From the NCBI GenBank assembly GCA_014204435.1, contig JACHLF010000002.1, positions 434,001 to 498,000 on the forward strand: a DNA stretch of 64,000 bases. The letters are read 5' to 3'. Origin of the DNA: Mycobacteroides chelonae (GTDB lineage: Bacteria; Actinomycetota; Actinomycetes; Mycobacteriales; Mycobacteriaceae). Position 1 is the stretch's first letter, and the number at the start of each line of letters is the position of its first letter. Under the pieces are notes generated by a model that was given only the letters and a program-made list of their open reading frames with translations, made no database searches and was not told the DNA's origin. The translations under genes and the position numbers were made by a program. Of this stretch, positions 27,771 through 37,105 are shown in pieces.

Positions 27771-29146
27771 CACTCCTGACTGTCCAGGATCGACTGCAGC
27801 TCGGCGCGACTGAAACCAACTTTGGCCGCGAACACGTCGAGATTGTCTGCCGGTCGGGCGCCGGGACGCAGCTGCACCGCATATGCGGCACCAAGATCGT
27901 AAACGGTCTTGGCGAGCGCGGCCGGAAAGAGCCACGGGCCGAGGTCGCGCTGAAAAACTTTCGTAAGTCGGTAGGGGGCAGCTAGTTTGGCCATCAGCTG
28001 CTGCCTATGGCTCGGACGATGCAATGAACTCATTTTCGCGGCATCCGTGGCGGGCACGTCGAACAGATTCGTCCACAGCCGGACGAACTGCACTCGCTTC
28101 TCGTGCGCTGCGCTGGTGGCATTGAATTCGGTGTATGCCTTTTCGATTACGGACGTGTGTGTCGAACGGCTGCGCAGCAGGGCGCTCACGTGGCGAGTCT
28201 TACGTGTCACGTCCGTGCGGTAGAAGCGATCCGTCTGTGGTGCTAACGATTCGGCGAGTTCGTGGCAGTGCTTTTCAGGCACGAGTCTGTTCACCAGTGA
28301 CAAGGCGTGGAACACCAGGTTGTGTGAGCCAGCCTTGTCGATCTCATTGCTGAGGGTGTGCCAGTCGAGGCCGCTGCCCGCGTATCGCACCAGATTCCAG
28401 ATATCGGCGAGTTCGCGTACACCTGTCTTGTAGTAGGGCAGATGAATACACAGGTGATGCAGATTGTCCTCGTGTGCCATCGCCCACGCCGGCACACCGT
28501 AGTAGTCGATATGGCGGATCCGCGACCAGATCGCCGTGTAGTCGATCCGGTATGGGGCGAGGGGCGTGATCAACCCCCAGTGAGTGCCCACGACGAGCGT
28601 GCCGTCGCGGGAGACAAAGGACGGCAGGTGATGGCTGCGGCGCTCACGGACTGCGGGCTGCTTGCCCAGTAGCTCAGACACGCTGAACATCCCGAGTTCA
28701 CGGTAGATGGCGATCACATCGTCGATCTGCTCTATTTCGACGAGAATGTCGAGATCGTTCATCCGCTTGTAATGCGGATCCTGGTAGATCTCGGATGCGA
28801 ACAACATGCCCTTGAGTACAACGCATCTGATGCCTACCTCGGCGAATCGGCGCAATAGCTCCAGGGCGCCTCTGAGCCGCCGGTCGTTGGTATTGGTGAT
28901 GGTGCTGGACACCGAAAGGAAATCCTTAGCGATATCTGCCGGCACCATGCCGAAAAGGTGCTCGTGCTCTAGCCGCCGCTGCACCAGCGGAATCGTCGCA
29001 TTGACTTGGGCGAGTGCGAGGAACCCGGCCCAGTCGGTGATTTCCCCAGCGAGTGAGGCGATTTCCGTGCGCTCCGTCTTGGTGGGCGCAATGAGCGAGG
29101 CCAGGACCAGCAGCCGCTCTTCGGCCGTGCCGCCTGCGGCAATCAT
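27770..29146 (-). CDS. NTP_transf_5 nucleotidyltransferase-family protein
   Basis: A 458-residue protein of the PF14907 family. The signature is VVLKGMLF (about 109-116), then R128 and the acidic pair D131-x-D133 (DLDILV). A long helical C-terminal region follows. Members have a minimal nucleotidyltransferase fold and occur in capsule, lasso-peptide and other biosynthetic clusters; their chemistry is mostly undefined. The gene overlaps the oxoamine synthase gene by ATGA. Whether it transfers a nucleotide to the lipid product or has another role cannot be told. Confidence 0.75.
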   Translation of the reverse strand: MIAAGGTAEERLLVLASLIAPTKTERTEIASLAGEITDWAGFLALAQVNATIPLVQRRLEHEHLFGMVPADIAKDFLSVSSTITNTNDRRLRGALELLRRFAEVGIRCVVLKGMLFASEIYQDPHYKRMNDLDILVEIEQIDDVIAIYRELGMFSVSELLGKQPAVRERRSHHLPSFVSRDGTLVVGTHWGLITPLAPYRIDYTAIWSRIRHIDYYGVPAWAMAHEDNLHHLCIHLPYYKTGVRELADIWNLVRYAGSGLDWHTLSNEIDKAGSHNLVFHALSLVNRLVPEKHCHELAESLAPQTDRFYRTDVTRKTRHVSALLRSRSTHTSVIEKAYTEFNATSAAHEKRVQFVRLWTNLFDVPATDAAKMSSLHRPSHRQQLMAKLAAPYRLTKVFQRDLGPWLFPAALAKTVYDLGAAYAVQLRPGARPADNLDVFAAKVGFSRAELQSILDSQE

Positions 29147-30429
29147 GACGCGCCCACTTGGTCGGGATGGAAACCGAAGCGTTGTGCAACGGTGGTGATC
29201 TTCTCGACCGCTGTGTCCAACTGTGCCCGGGTCAGCGTGGCCATCATGCTTACCCGTATCCGCTGTTTATCGCGTGGGACGGCGGGGAATTCGACACCAT
29301 TGACGAACACTCCCTCCTTGTGCAATGCGGCTACCACCTCGATCACCTCGACGTCAACGGGCAGGGCTATGGGGACGATGGCGGTGGGAGCATTGATGGC
29401 AAAACCTATGTCGCGCAGTGAATTAGCGAAGTAGGCGACATTGTCATGCAGCTTCGCGACTCGCTCGGGATGCGCATCAATGAAGTCAATTCCCGCGATT
29501 ACAGACGCGACTACCGACGGGGCTAGGGAAGCAGAGAACATGTACGACCGGGCCAGGAAACGCAGCGAATCAACTAATCCTTGTGAGCCAGCGACAAAAC
29601 CACCAGTTGTCGCGAAAACTTTCGAGAAGGTGCCCATTGCGATCTCGACCTCGCCGAATGACATGGCGAAATGTTCGTGTGTCCCATGGCCGCTCGCGCC
29701 CAGGACGCCTGTGCCATGCGCATCGTCCACGGCGAGCCAAGCGTCAAAATTGTCGCACAGCGCCTTCATCTCGGGTAGCGGAGCTATATCACCGTCCATG
29801 GAGTAGACACCCTCGACGGCGACGACGATGTTGGCGCCTGGATCACGCCAGCGCACCTGCATGAGGCGGTGGCGCAAGTGGTCCAGGTCGTTGTGGTCAA
29901 ATGCCATCGATCGGACTCGGCCGAGCTGTATGCCGTCGTAGAGACTCGCATGGTTCTGCTCGTCGTAGATCAGGGTGTCGCCCTTGTTCATCAGTCCGGT
30001 CAACCAGCCGACGTTAGCGGCGTATCCAGAGGAGAACAGCAGTGCAGACTCGCAACCCTTGAGCCGCGCCAGCCTTTCCTCCAGTTGCCGGTGCAGTGAT
30101 GTGGTTCCGTTGAGCAATGGCGGTCCACCGCAACCAGTCCCGTATTCGCGGAGAGCAGTAATCGTTGCTTCGACGATCTCAGGCTCATTCGCCATGCCTA
30201 GGTAATTGTTGGACCCCAACATAATGACATCGCGGGTTGTTTCGGTCGCCGGATCACGCACGGGTACAACTGGTCCCGAGGGGCCGGCAATCTCTCGCAG
30301 TACAAATCCGCTGCCGCGAGCGCGGTTCACGTAGTGCTGAAAGTCGGTGAAGCGCTCCTCGAAGGTGACCGCCTTGGGATTCATATAGTGCTCGAGACTG
30401 AAGTTCTCGGCGTGCTCGACATTGTTCAT
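29143..30429 (-). CDS. Alpha-oxoamine synthase (AONS/SPT/PigH-like, PLP-dependent)
   Basis: A 428-residue fold-type I PLP enzyme. It has SNNYLGMA (73-80), the PLP-stacking His in NHAS (H160), DDAHGTG (235-241) and the Schiff-base Lys in GTFSK (K270) followed by TTGGF. These are the landmarks of alpha-oxoamine synthases, which condense an amino acid with an acyl-CoA or acyl-ACP and release CO2. The size is close to bacterial serine palmitoyltransferase. With FAAL and ACP genes in the same operon, an acyl-ACP donor is likely. The amino acid (Ser, Ala or Gly) cannot be read from motifs. Confidence 0.88.
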   Translation of the reverse strand: MNNVEHAENFSLEHYMNPKAVTFEERFTDFQHYVNRARGSGFVLREIAGPSGPVVPVRDPATETTRDVIMLGSNNYLGMANEPEIVEATITALREYGTGCGGPPLLNGTTSLHRQLEERLARLKGCESALLFSSGYAANVGWLTGLMNKGDTLIYDEQNHASLYDGIQLGRVRSMAFDHNDLDHLRHRLMQVRWRDPGANIVVAVEGVYSMDGDIAPLPEMKALCDNFDAWLAVDDAHGTGVLGASGHGTHEHFAMSFGEVEIAMGTFSKVFATTGGFVAGSQGLVDSLRFLARSYMFSASLAPSVVASVIAGIDFIDAHPERVAKLHDNVAYFANSLRDIGFAINAPTAIVPIALPVDVEVIEVVAALHKEGVFVNGVEFPAVPRDKQRIRVSMMATLTRAQLDTAVEKITTVAQRFGFHPDQVGAS

Positions 30430-33005
30430 GTGGCTCTCCTGCGGATAGTCACTGTGCCCGCGCGACCGTTGACGGCCACAACGTCACCGTCATGCAGTAA
30501 ACGGGTGGCGCCCTTGACGCCGACAACCGTCGTGATGCCTAGCTCGCGGCCGATGATCGCGGTGTGCGATAGCAGGCTGCCTTTCTCGGTGACCAGCCCG
30601 CCTGCGGCGACCATGAGAAAAACCCAGCCCGGGTCGGTGGTCGATGCGACAAGCACCTGCCCGTCGATGGCCCCAGCTTCATCTGGATCTTGCACCACCA
30701 TTGCGGGGGCTTCGACGTTACCGGGGGAGCAACCGATTCCGACGAGAACCGGCACGTCATCAAGAGCGTCGTATTCGTGCTCGTTGACATGCGCCGCAGC
30801 CATGCCGGATGTCACAATGCGTGATGGCGGCGCATCGTGACGCCAGCGATCATGGTCCGCTTTGCGGGTGGCGACCAGGCTGCGGGGGTCGCCGTCGACG
30901 AAGGTCCCGCGGGTGATCGCGGCGATCTCCTCATAGGTCAGGTAGAAGATGTCGCGCGGGTCGTCGATGAGGCGGGCCGTGTGAAGATGATTGCCGTATT
31001 GGCGGAACACGCGCTTGACCAGACCAAAACAGCGGCTTCGGCCCAACCGCATGTTTTCCCGCTGCTTGACGTTCTCTCGTGCTTGCCGCAGTACAATATT
31101 GTAGGCAATACGTAGAATCGGCTTGCCGCGCAGTACTTTACGCATTGATTGCTCAGCGCTGCGGCGGATCTGCTGTTCGCGAGACTCCATGTCAGCGATG
31201 TTTTGGCCGCCACGAATATAGTTGCGCAACAATGGCACGAGATCAGCCGGGTGCCAGCCAAGTGGGTCCGTCTCAAGCTTGAGTTCGTTGACCGTACGGT
31301 CACCGTACTCGGCGATATGGAGCAGACACGCGGAGTGAAACTGCGGAAACTGGTTTAACTTCGCCCAGACATCCTGTGCGTCAAGATCGCTTGCGAACAG
31401 CTCGGTCAGCGATGCGTTGGCTCGGGCTAGCTCGGCGAGCCCGAGTAGGGAGCGCACCGGGTCGACACTGCGTACGCCCTCCTCTCCGCAGAACAATTCG
31501 TTGCGGGTGGCTTCGGGATTGGCCGCTCCAGCCTTCTCGATGATCCGCCCGATGACGTGAAACAACTGTTGAGCCAGAAAATCGTTGAATATCTGAACCG
31601 AATAGGCGGGCACTAGCTCGCTGATGCAGCGTTCCAGCCAACCTAATAGCTCGTGCGGTTCACGCCGGTTTTCTGAGTTCTCTGGAGCCAGGCGGTGATC
31701 CAGATCTGCTGTGAAGTCGTTGAGCAGGCTGAAGAATGACGCAAGCCTGGTTCTGAGCCGCAGCCAGCCGGCGAGAACTACCAGGATGACGCGGACACGC
31801 AGTATCCACGTCTTGGCCAGCGCGAGGCCGCGCAGCGGCAAGGTCGGCCGTTTGTATCGGCTCTCGATTCCCAGGGCCGCTTCCCAGCCCTCGACTGCGA
31901 ATTCCATCCCCGGGATCTGAAGGAACAGCGAATACCAATTGCTGATGTTGTAGTAGATCCGACCGTGCGCGGTGCCGACCAGATAGGGGTACAGGCTTGC
32001 GCTGTTGTCGCGAACGGTCTTTTGGCTCGCGCCGAAATCTCGGTGGCAGGCCCGGAAGACCTGTTCGTACGCGAGTCTGACAACTGAGAAGGTCAGCGGT
32101 GTGGACAGCCCGGGGTAGGACTCGGCCACGTTGACATTGTCAAAGATGGTTTGCCGCATACCGGTGGCGGTGACCGGCCGCGCCTGCAATAGCCACAGCT
32201 TGCCGCTGTTGTCGATCGCCCACTCTATGTCCCGCGGGCTGCCGAGAGCGGCGGCGAGGTCGACGGCGACGGTCACGATTTCTGCGACACGCTCGTCGGT
32301 GAGGGCGGGCCCATTCTCGATCTGTTCTACACGGGTGTTCACCGTGCGTGACTCGGTGTCGACGAAATAGGTATCACAGTCGGTGGTTCCGGATACGACT
32401 CCCTCGCCGAGACCAAATCCTGCAGACACCACGGCCTCGCCGATGTCACCGTTGGTCGGATTGCAGCTGAATACGACACCTGCGACAGCGCTATCGACGA
32501 GAACCTGCACAATGACGGCGGTGTCCACGGTGACGTTGTCGATTCCGCGTCGTGCGCGATAGAACAGAGACCGCTCCGAGTATGCAGATGCCAACACCCC
32601 GAGGATTGCTGATTCCACGCCCTCCGCTGCCACGTCCAGAAAGGTGTCGAGCTGCCCGGCGAAGGAATCAGCGGCAGAGTCTTCCCCTTCGACGGAAGAT
32701 CGCACGGCGAGCCGGGCTCCTGATCCGAAACCTGCTATTTGAATGGCGATTTCGTCAGCAGTGTCCGCGGGAATCGAGAGCCTGTTGATCAGCTCCCGGA
32801 TGTTCTCGGCAGTGGTGCGCAGCGAGTCGTGCGCGTCGGCGTCGAGGGCTGCCAGATGCGCCGCGATGGGCAGCCGGGCCTGCTCCAGGATTCGCGCACA
32901 TTGATCGGTTGTCACCACCGTGAATGCGGGTACTGCATAGCCCTGTGTGGTCAGCCACATGAGGCTGGCTGCCTTGTTGCCGACTTTCTCAAGCGTCGTT
33001 GTCAT
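30426..33005 (-). CDS. PEP-synthase-like phosphotransferase/condensing enzyme 1 (RPH/PigC type)
   Basis: An 859-residue protein. The N-terminal PPDK ATP-binding domain (about 1-310) has KAASLM, VRSSVEGED, SFAGQLDTF and DIEWAIDNSG...LLQARP. A variable middle region (about 330-760) leads to a C-terminal phosphohistidine swivel domain with LLSHTAIIGRELG (His near 815). Length and layout fit rifampin phosphotransferase and the prodiginine/tambjamine condensing enzymes PigC/TamQ, not gluconeogenic PpsA, because no PEP-binding TIM barrel follows. It probably phosphorylates or condenses a pathway intermediate with ATP. ATG 33005 is set by the ATGA overlap with the P450 gene. Confidence 0.82.
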   Translation of the reverse strand: MTTTLEKVGNKAASLMWLTTQGYAVPAFTVVTTDQCARILEQARLPIAAHLAALDADAHDSLRTTAENIRELINRLSIPADTADEIAIQIAGFGSGARLAVRSSVEGEDSAADSFAGQLDTFLDVAAEGVESAILGVLASAYSERSLFYRARRGIDNVTVDTAVIVQVLVDSAVAGVVFSCNPTNGDIGEAVVSAGFGLGEGVVSGTTDCDTYFVDTESRTVNTRVEQIENGPALTDERVAEIVTVAVDLAAALGSPRDIEWAIDNSGKLWLLQARPVTATGMRQTIFDNVNVAESYPGLSTPLTFSVVRLAYEQVFRACHRDFGASQKTVRDNSASLYPYLVGTAHGRIYYNISNWYSLFLQIPGMEFAVEGWEAALGIESRYKRPTLPLRGLALAKTWILRVRVILVVLAGWLRLRTRLASFFSLLNDFTADLDHRLAPENSENRREPHELLGWLERCISELVPAYSVQIFNDFLAQQLFHVIGRIIEKAGAANPEATRNELFCGEEGVRSVDPVRSLLGLAELARANASLTELFASDLDAQDVWAKLNQFPQFHSACLLHIAEYGDRTVNELKLETDPLGWHPADLVPLLRNYIRGGQNIADMESREQQIRRSAEQSMRKVLRGKPILRIAYNIVLRQARENVKQRENMRLGRSRCFGLVKRVFRQYGNHLHTARLIDDPRDIFYLTYEEIAAITRGTFVDGDPRSLVATRKADHDRWRHDAPPSRIVTSGMAAAHVNEHEYDALDDVPVLVGIGCSPGNVEAPAMVVQDPDEAGAIDGQVLVASTTDPGWVFLMVAAGGLVTEKGSLLSHTAIIGRELGITTVVGVKGATRLLHDGDVVAVNGRAGTVTIRRRAT

Positions 33006-34339
33006 GCGCGTTCTCTTACCTTGCATATCACCGGATCGGGCAGATTGGAGATTTCCGGGTTTTCGCGCACACGCATCCCGTTGACAAGCTCGAATTCGTA
33101 GCGCGCCAAAAGCATTGCCAGACCCACTCGTATCTCGGTCAGCGCCAAGTGCTGGCCGACACACAGATGTGGCCCCCAGCCAAACGGGAAGTAGTGGAAC
33201 GGCGATCGGCCCTTCGATGATTCAGGGGTGAATCTTTCGGGATCGAATTGCAATGGGGAAGACCAGAACTGAGGAAGCCGTTGGTTGACAAAGGGGCTGA
33301 TAACGATGATTGCGCCCTTGTCGATGTCGAACGTGTCGAACGTGTCGGATTCGAGTGCGCTGCGGCTGAACGCCCATGCCGGCGGGTGTAGTCGCATAGC
33401 CTCATCGATTACTCGACCGGTAAGGTCAAGCGCCGGGAGAGATTCGGCGGTGGGTGGGTCGCCGCCCAGCACGCTGTCGACTTCGTCTGCGGCATTCTGG
33501 AGTACAGCTGGATTGCGGCACAGCTCGTACATGGTCCAGGCGATCGCTCCGCCAGTCGTCTCGTGCCCGGCGAGCAGGAATGTCAGCACCTCATGTCGCA
33601 GTTGTTCATCGTCCATGGCATGGCCTGCGTCGTCGCGCGCCTTGATCAGCCTGCCGAGCAGGCTGTTGTCAGTGCCCAACTGTTTGTGACCGGCGATGAC
33701 GTCGTCTACAACTTTGTTGAGCCGCGCGCGGACAGCCTGGAATCGGCGGTTAGTCGGTGTCGGCACGGAGGGAGGCAACGGGATCACCGAGGACATATGT
33801 CGCATCACCCAGGCGACCCCATCTCGGACGTCGTGGTCAATTTGCGGTAGCACGCCCTCGACGTCGCTGCCCATCACGGCGCGGCAGACAACATCCGCAG
33901 CGAAATTGAGCACCTCAGTTACCAGGTCGAATGGGCTTCCATTGGCGGCGAAGTGGTCAAGCCGTTTGCACATCCGTTCACCCGCGTCCACCATGATCGG
34001 TATCTCGTCGGTGACGTGGCGGCGTGTAAACGCCGGTTTGATCAACGCCCGCTGCGTCTTCCATAACTTCCCGTCGCTGGTCAACAACCCTGGGCCCAGT
34101 AGGTAATTCAGGCTGTTGTAGCTGATGCCCTTGGCGTACTTATCGAAGTTCGTCACAAGTACCTGGCGGATGTGTTCTTCATCGACAAGCAAGTAGAGTT
34201 GCTCGTATGCCAGGCGCAGGCGGACGCTGCCGTTGTAGGCGTTCGCCTGCTCATAGAACAGCGTGAGCGGATCCTTGCGGTATGGCAGGAAGGCCCCCAA
34301 GGGGTTTCGATAGGAGGGGCCGGCAAGTCGACGGGTCAC
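33002..34339 (-). CDS. Cytochrome P450
   Basis: A 445-residue P450. The I-helix motif is AGHETTGG, the K-helix ExxR lies in DEAMRLHPPAW, and the haem-binding loop is FGWGPHLCVG with the thiolate C393. No membrane anchor is visible. The sequence resembles fatty-acid-hydroxylating bacterial P450s that need separate redox partners, and none is encoded in the island. It probably hydroxylates or desaturates the acyl chain. It overlaps both neighbours by ATGA. Confidence 0.9.
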   Translation of the reverse strand: MTRRLAGPSYRNPLGAFLPYRKDPLTLFYEQANAYNGSVRLRLAYEQLYLLVDEEHIRQVLVTNFDKYAKGISYNSLNYLLGPGLLTSDGKLWKTQRALIKPAFTRRHVTDEIPIMVDAGERMCKRLDHFAANGSPFDLVTEVLNFAADVVCRAVMGSDVEGVLPQIDHDVRDGVAWVMRHMSSVIPLPPSVPTPTNRRFQAVRARLNKVVDDVIAGHKQLGTDNSLLGRLIKARDDAGHAMDDEQLRHEVLTFLLAGHETTGGAIAWTMYELCRNPAVLQNAADEVDSVLGGDPPTAESLPALDLTGRVIDEAMRLHPPAWAFSRSALESDTFDTFDIDKGAIIVISPFVNQRLPQFWSSPLQFDPERFTPESSKGRSPFHYFPFGWGPHLCVGQHLALTEIRVGLAMLLARYEFELVNGMRVRENPEISNLPDPVICKVRERA

Positions 34340-36036
34340 TGCTGCTGTACCTGCTCTCTTTCCACGAACAGCCGTTTAGCCTTGGACCGTTGCACTTTGC
34401 CGCTGGTCGTCTTTGGGATGCTCCGCTTGGGAACAAGATGTATTGCGGCAGGCAGCACTCCGGTGCGGGCACTGACGGCTGAGCGCACCTCTCGCCGTAG
34501 GCTGTCGCGCATCGCCGCATCGACTTCGGTCTCCACGATCAGGTGTAACGATTCTGAATCGTCGCCGTCTGCGGTGTGGCCAACGGCGGCGACGCCACCG
34601 ATCCGAACGCCCGGGACGGACTCGGCGGCATGTTCGAAGTTGGAGGGAAAATAGTTGGCGCCGCGGATGATGATGATGTCCTTGGCACGGCCGGTGATCC
34701 GTAGTCCGCCGTCACGCAGATAGCCGATGTCGCCCGAGTCCCACCAGCCGTCGGCGGTCCTCGACTTAGCAGTCTCGTTGGGTAGCCGGAAGTATCCGGC
34801 GGTTGTTGCTGGACCGCGGAATTGGATGCGCCCTAGCTCGTTTTCGCCTAGCGATCTGTCATCCTCGTCCACTATCCGGATTTCGGCACTGTCCACCACT
34901 GTGCCGCAGTCGACGACGGTCAACGCGGCCGGGTCTTCTGGCGTGGTGTCCGTGGCGATTCGTGCGGTCGCCAGCGCGTGGCGGTCCACTACATCGAACA
35001 CAATCGACTGGGGTTGTGAAACCGTCACGGCCAGCGACGCTTCAGCTAGCCCGTAGCACGGCACCAGTGAGTTTTCGGGCAGTCGCCAGCGCCGGAAACG
35101 CTCGACGAAACGGCGTACGGTGTCCAGTTGGATAGGTTCAGCGCCGCAGAACATGAACCGCCACGAGGACAGATCGACGCCGTCAAGCTCTTCATCCTGG
35201 ATACGTGCTGCAGCGTAACCGTATGCGAAATTCGTTGCCGCGGTGATTGTTCCTTGATATCGGGACACGTTGAGGAGCCATTCGGCAGGCCTGCGCAGGA
35301 ACCGCGCAGGTGGGATCTGCACGGCCCGGGTGCGGGAATACAAGGGGGTAAGTGTTCCCCCGATGAGACCCATATCGTGATTGAGCGGGAGCCATCCGAC
35401 CCACGTGTCATCGATTCCGCAGTGGCATTTGCGACGAATCTGTTCGCAGTTACTGACCAGGTTCGCGTGGGTGATCATCACGCCCTTGGGTTGTCCGGTC
35501 GAACCGGACGTGCACTGAATAAACGCGAGATCGTCGCTATGAGGCAGACGCGGGGCCATAGTGGGTGCCCCGGGGTCGCACGCCTGTGCGTGCAGGAGCT
35601 CACCATCGTGCACCATGATGCCTTTATCCACATGGGGTTTGAGCAAATCTGCAACAAGTGAGATAGCAATGATGGCCCTTGGCTCGAGATACGCCACAAG
35701 GCGGCGGAACTTGGCCGCGAAGACGTCAATCGCCCCGAAACCTCCGGGCAGCGGCACCGCGGTGGGGATCGCGCCGAGCGCCATTGTGGCGAAGAATGCG
35801 GTGAGGAACGCCGGCGACGTCGGGAGGCAGATCATCACCCGATCACCCGGTCGCACGCCGGACTCGACCAAGATGGCCGCCGCCCGCAGCGAGGCCTCGG
35901 CCAGCTTCTCGTGTGTGATTGTTTCGTCGCCTTCGGTTTCGGAGACAACTATCGTGCTGGGTGCGTCTGCCCCCAGCTCCGCGTTGGCCAGCAGCGCGTG
36001 GACGATACTGGCATGGCGGGTATCCAGTAGTTTCAT
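34336..36036 (-). CDS. Fatty acyl-AMP ligase (FAAL)
   Basis: A 566-residue adenylating enzyme. It has QCTSGSTGQPKGVM, the FAAL-type WLPLNHDMGLIG, SWRFMFCGAEPI and CYGLAEASL, and a C-terminal PKTTSGKVQR region with the catalytic Lys. These motifs are those of mycobacterial FadD FAALs, which hand acyl-adenylates to carrier proteins instead of CoA. The gene directly follows the ACP gene with a 4-base overlap, so that ACP is the likely acceptor. It should provide the acyl-ACP entry point of the pathway. Confidence 0.88.
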   Translation of the reverse strand: MKLLDTRHASIVHALLANAELGADAPSTIVVSETEGDETITHEKLAEASLRAAAILVESGVRPGDRVMICLPTSPAFLTAFFATMALGAIPTAVPLPGGFGAIDVFAAKFRRLVAYLEPRAIIAISLVADLLKPHVDKGIMVHDGELLHAQACDPGAPTMAPRLPHSDDLAFIQCTSGSTGQPKGVMITHANLVSNCEQIRRKCHCGIDDTWVGWLPLNHDMGLIGGTLTPLYSRTRAVQIPPARFLRRPAEWLLNVSRYQGTITAATNFAYGYAAARIQDEELDGVDLSSWRFMFCGAEPIQLDTVRRFVERFRRWRLPENSLVPCYGLAEASLAVTVSQPQSIVFDVVDRHALATARIATDTTPEDPAALTVVDCGTVVDSAEIRIVDEDDRSLGENELGRIQFRGPATTAGYFRLPNETAKSRTADGWWDSGDIGYLRDGGLRITGRAKDIIIIRGANYFPSNFEHAAESVPGVRIGGVAAVGHTADGDDSESLHLIVETEVDAAMRDSLRREVRSAVSARTGVLPAAIHLVPKRSIPKTTSGKVQRSKAKRLFVEREQVQQQ

Positions 36037-36266
36037 GCCACGGTTCCCTTGACGTACTCGGTGATTTGGTTCACGGTCTCCAACCCCGCTGCTTCGTCTT
36101 CGGGGATGCGGATGTCGAAGGTATCTTCGAGTTGCACTGTCAGCTCGATCGCGGTCGGGGAGTCGAGCCCGTAGTCCGCGAGCTTCCTGGTGTCGTCAAG
36201 TTCGGCCGGCGGAATCCACAGCACCTCCGTGACGACTTTGCGCACGCGCTCGGCGATATCACTCAT
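36033..36266 (-). CDS. Acyl carrier protein 1
   Basis: A 77-residue ACP. The phosphopantetheine Ser is S36 in YGLDSPTAIEL; Pro replaces the usual Leu after Ser. Helix 2-3 residues (LEDTFDIRIPEDE) are typical of stand-alone ACPs that pair with FAALs. ATG 36266 overlaps the upstream kinase stop by ATGA; an ATG nine codons earlier is less likely. It is the presumed acceptor of the FAAL product. Confidence 0.9.
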   Translation of the reverse strand: MSDIAERVRKVVTEVLWIPPAELDDTRKLADYGLDSPTAIELTVQLEDTFDIRIPEDEAAGLETVNQITEYVKGTVA

Positions 36267-37105
36267 GTGAACAAACTCCCTTCTCTTACGCACTGGCGCA
36301 CGGATTCGTCTATGTCGACACCGTCGCTCGTGTCGATCCTGTGAAATGCCACCTCGGGGAACGACTCCGCGAGGGCCCCGCGGACACGCAGGTAGCCGTC
36401 CCGGAGAGCGGAGAGGAATTCGGGCCTCTCATGTGCTTCCTTTACACCGCCCGAGGCGCGCGCGGCGCATCTCGCAGCCGCTTGCTTGGGTGGAACATCG
36501 AGCCACAGAACGATATCGGGCAGTGTGGTGCGGAAACGCTCACCGAACGTTGCCAGACAAGAGGTAACGTCCTTTGGCACGACCGCTGCGACATCGTTGA
36601 GCATCGCCCAGATGTCGTGGTCCAAGTTCAGCCGTGCGGCCTCTGATGCGTGCCAGTCGCGGATGGTGTCAAAAGTGCCAGGTTCGTGTCGGTCAAGGAC
36701 GTTCCTAATCGAGTCCTCGAGGGCCTTTCCATCCCAATCAGGCTGTGCCAAAAGTAAATAGAAAGGACCGTACACCAGGACCTCGATGAGTGGGTGCCGC
36801 TCGCAAACCAATGTAGATGGTGTGAAGGTGTCGAGGAAGAACTGTTCGACCGACCCGTACAACGTCATTTGGAAGTACATGGCGAGCGCCTTCATTTCGA
36901 GGCTTTCAATCTCATCGCAGCCATCGCTAAAGGCCTTCATCTGTCGCGAAAGATTTTGCAAGGGAGCGTTTTGCGTGTTGTGAAAATCCGGGCAGGTCAT
37001 GGCCGAGAACTGGCTCAGGCCGGGCGGCGCAAGCTCCCGCAGGCGCGCGATCACGGTGGACTTGCCACAACCATCGATTCCCACAATTGCGATTCGCCGT
37101 GTCAT
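36263..37105 (-). CDS. Thymidylate-kinase-fold kinase 2
   Basis: A 280-residue P-loop kinase. Walker A is GIDGCGKST (about 8-16). A CERHPLIEVL segment stands where thymidylate kinases carry DRY/DRH, and LDVPPKQAAARC followed by an Arg-containing lid comes later. It is longer than a housekeeping Tmk (about 210 residues) because of an insertion in the middle. The substrate is probably not dTMP. ATG 37105 overlaps the upstream kinase by ATGA. It lies next to the first kinase as a divergent pair. Confidence 0.75.
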   Translation of the reverse strand: MTRRIAIVGIDGCGKSTVIARLRELAPPGLSQFSAMTCPDFHNTQNAPLQNLSRQMKAFSDGCDEIESLEMKALAMYFQMTLYGSVEQFFLDTFTPSTLVCERHPLIEVLVYGPFYLLLAQPDWDGKALEDSIRNVLDRHEPGTFDTIRDWHASEAARLNLDHDIWAMLNDVAAVVPKDVTSCLATFGERFRTTLPDIVLWLDVPPKQAAARCAARASGGVKEAHERPEFLSALRDGYLRVRGALAESFPEVAFHRIDTSDGVDIDESVRQCVREGSLFT

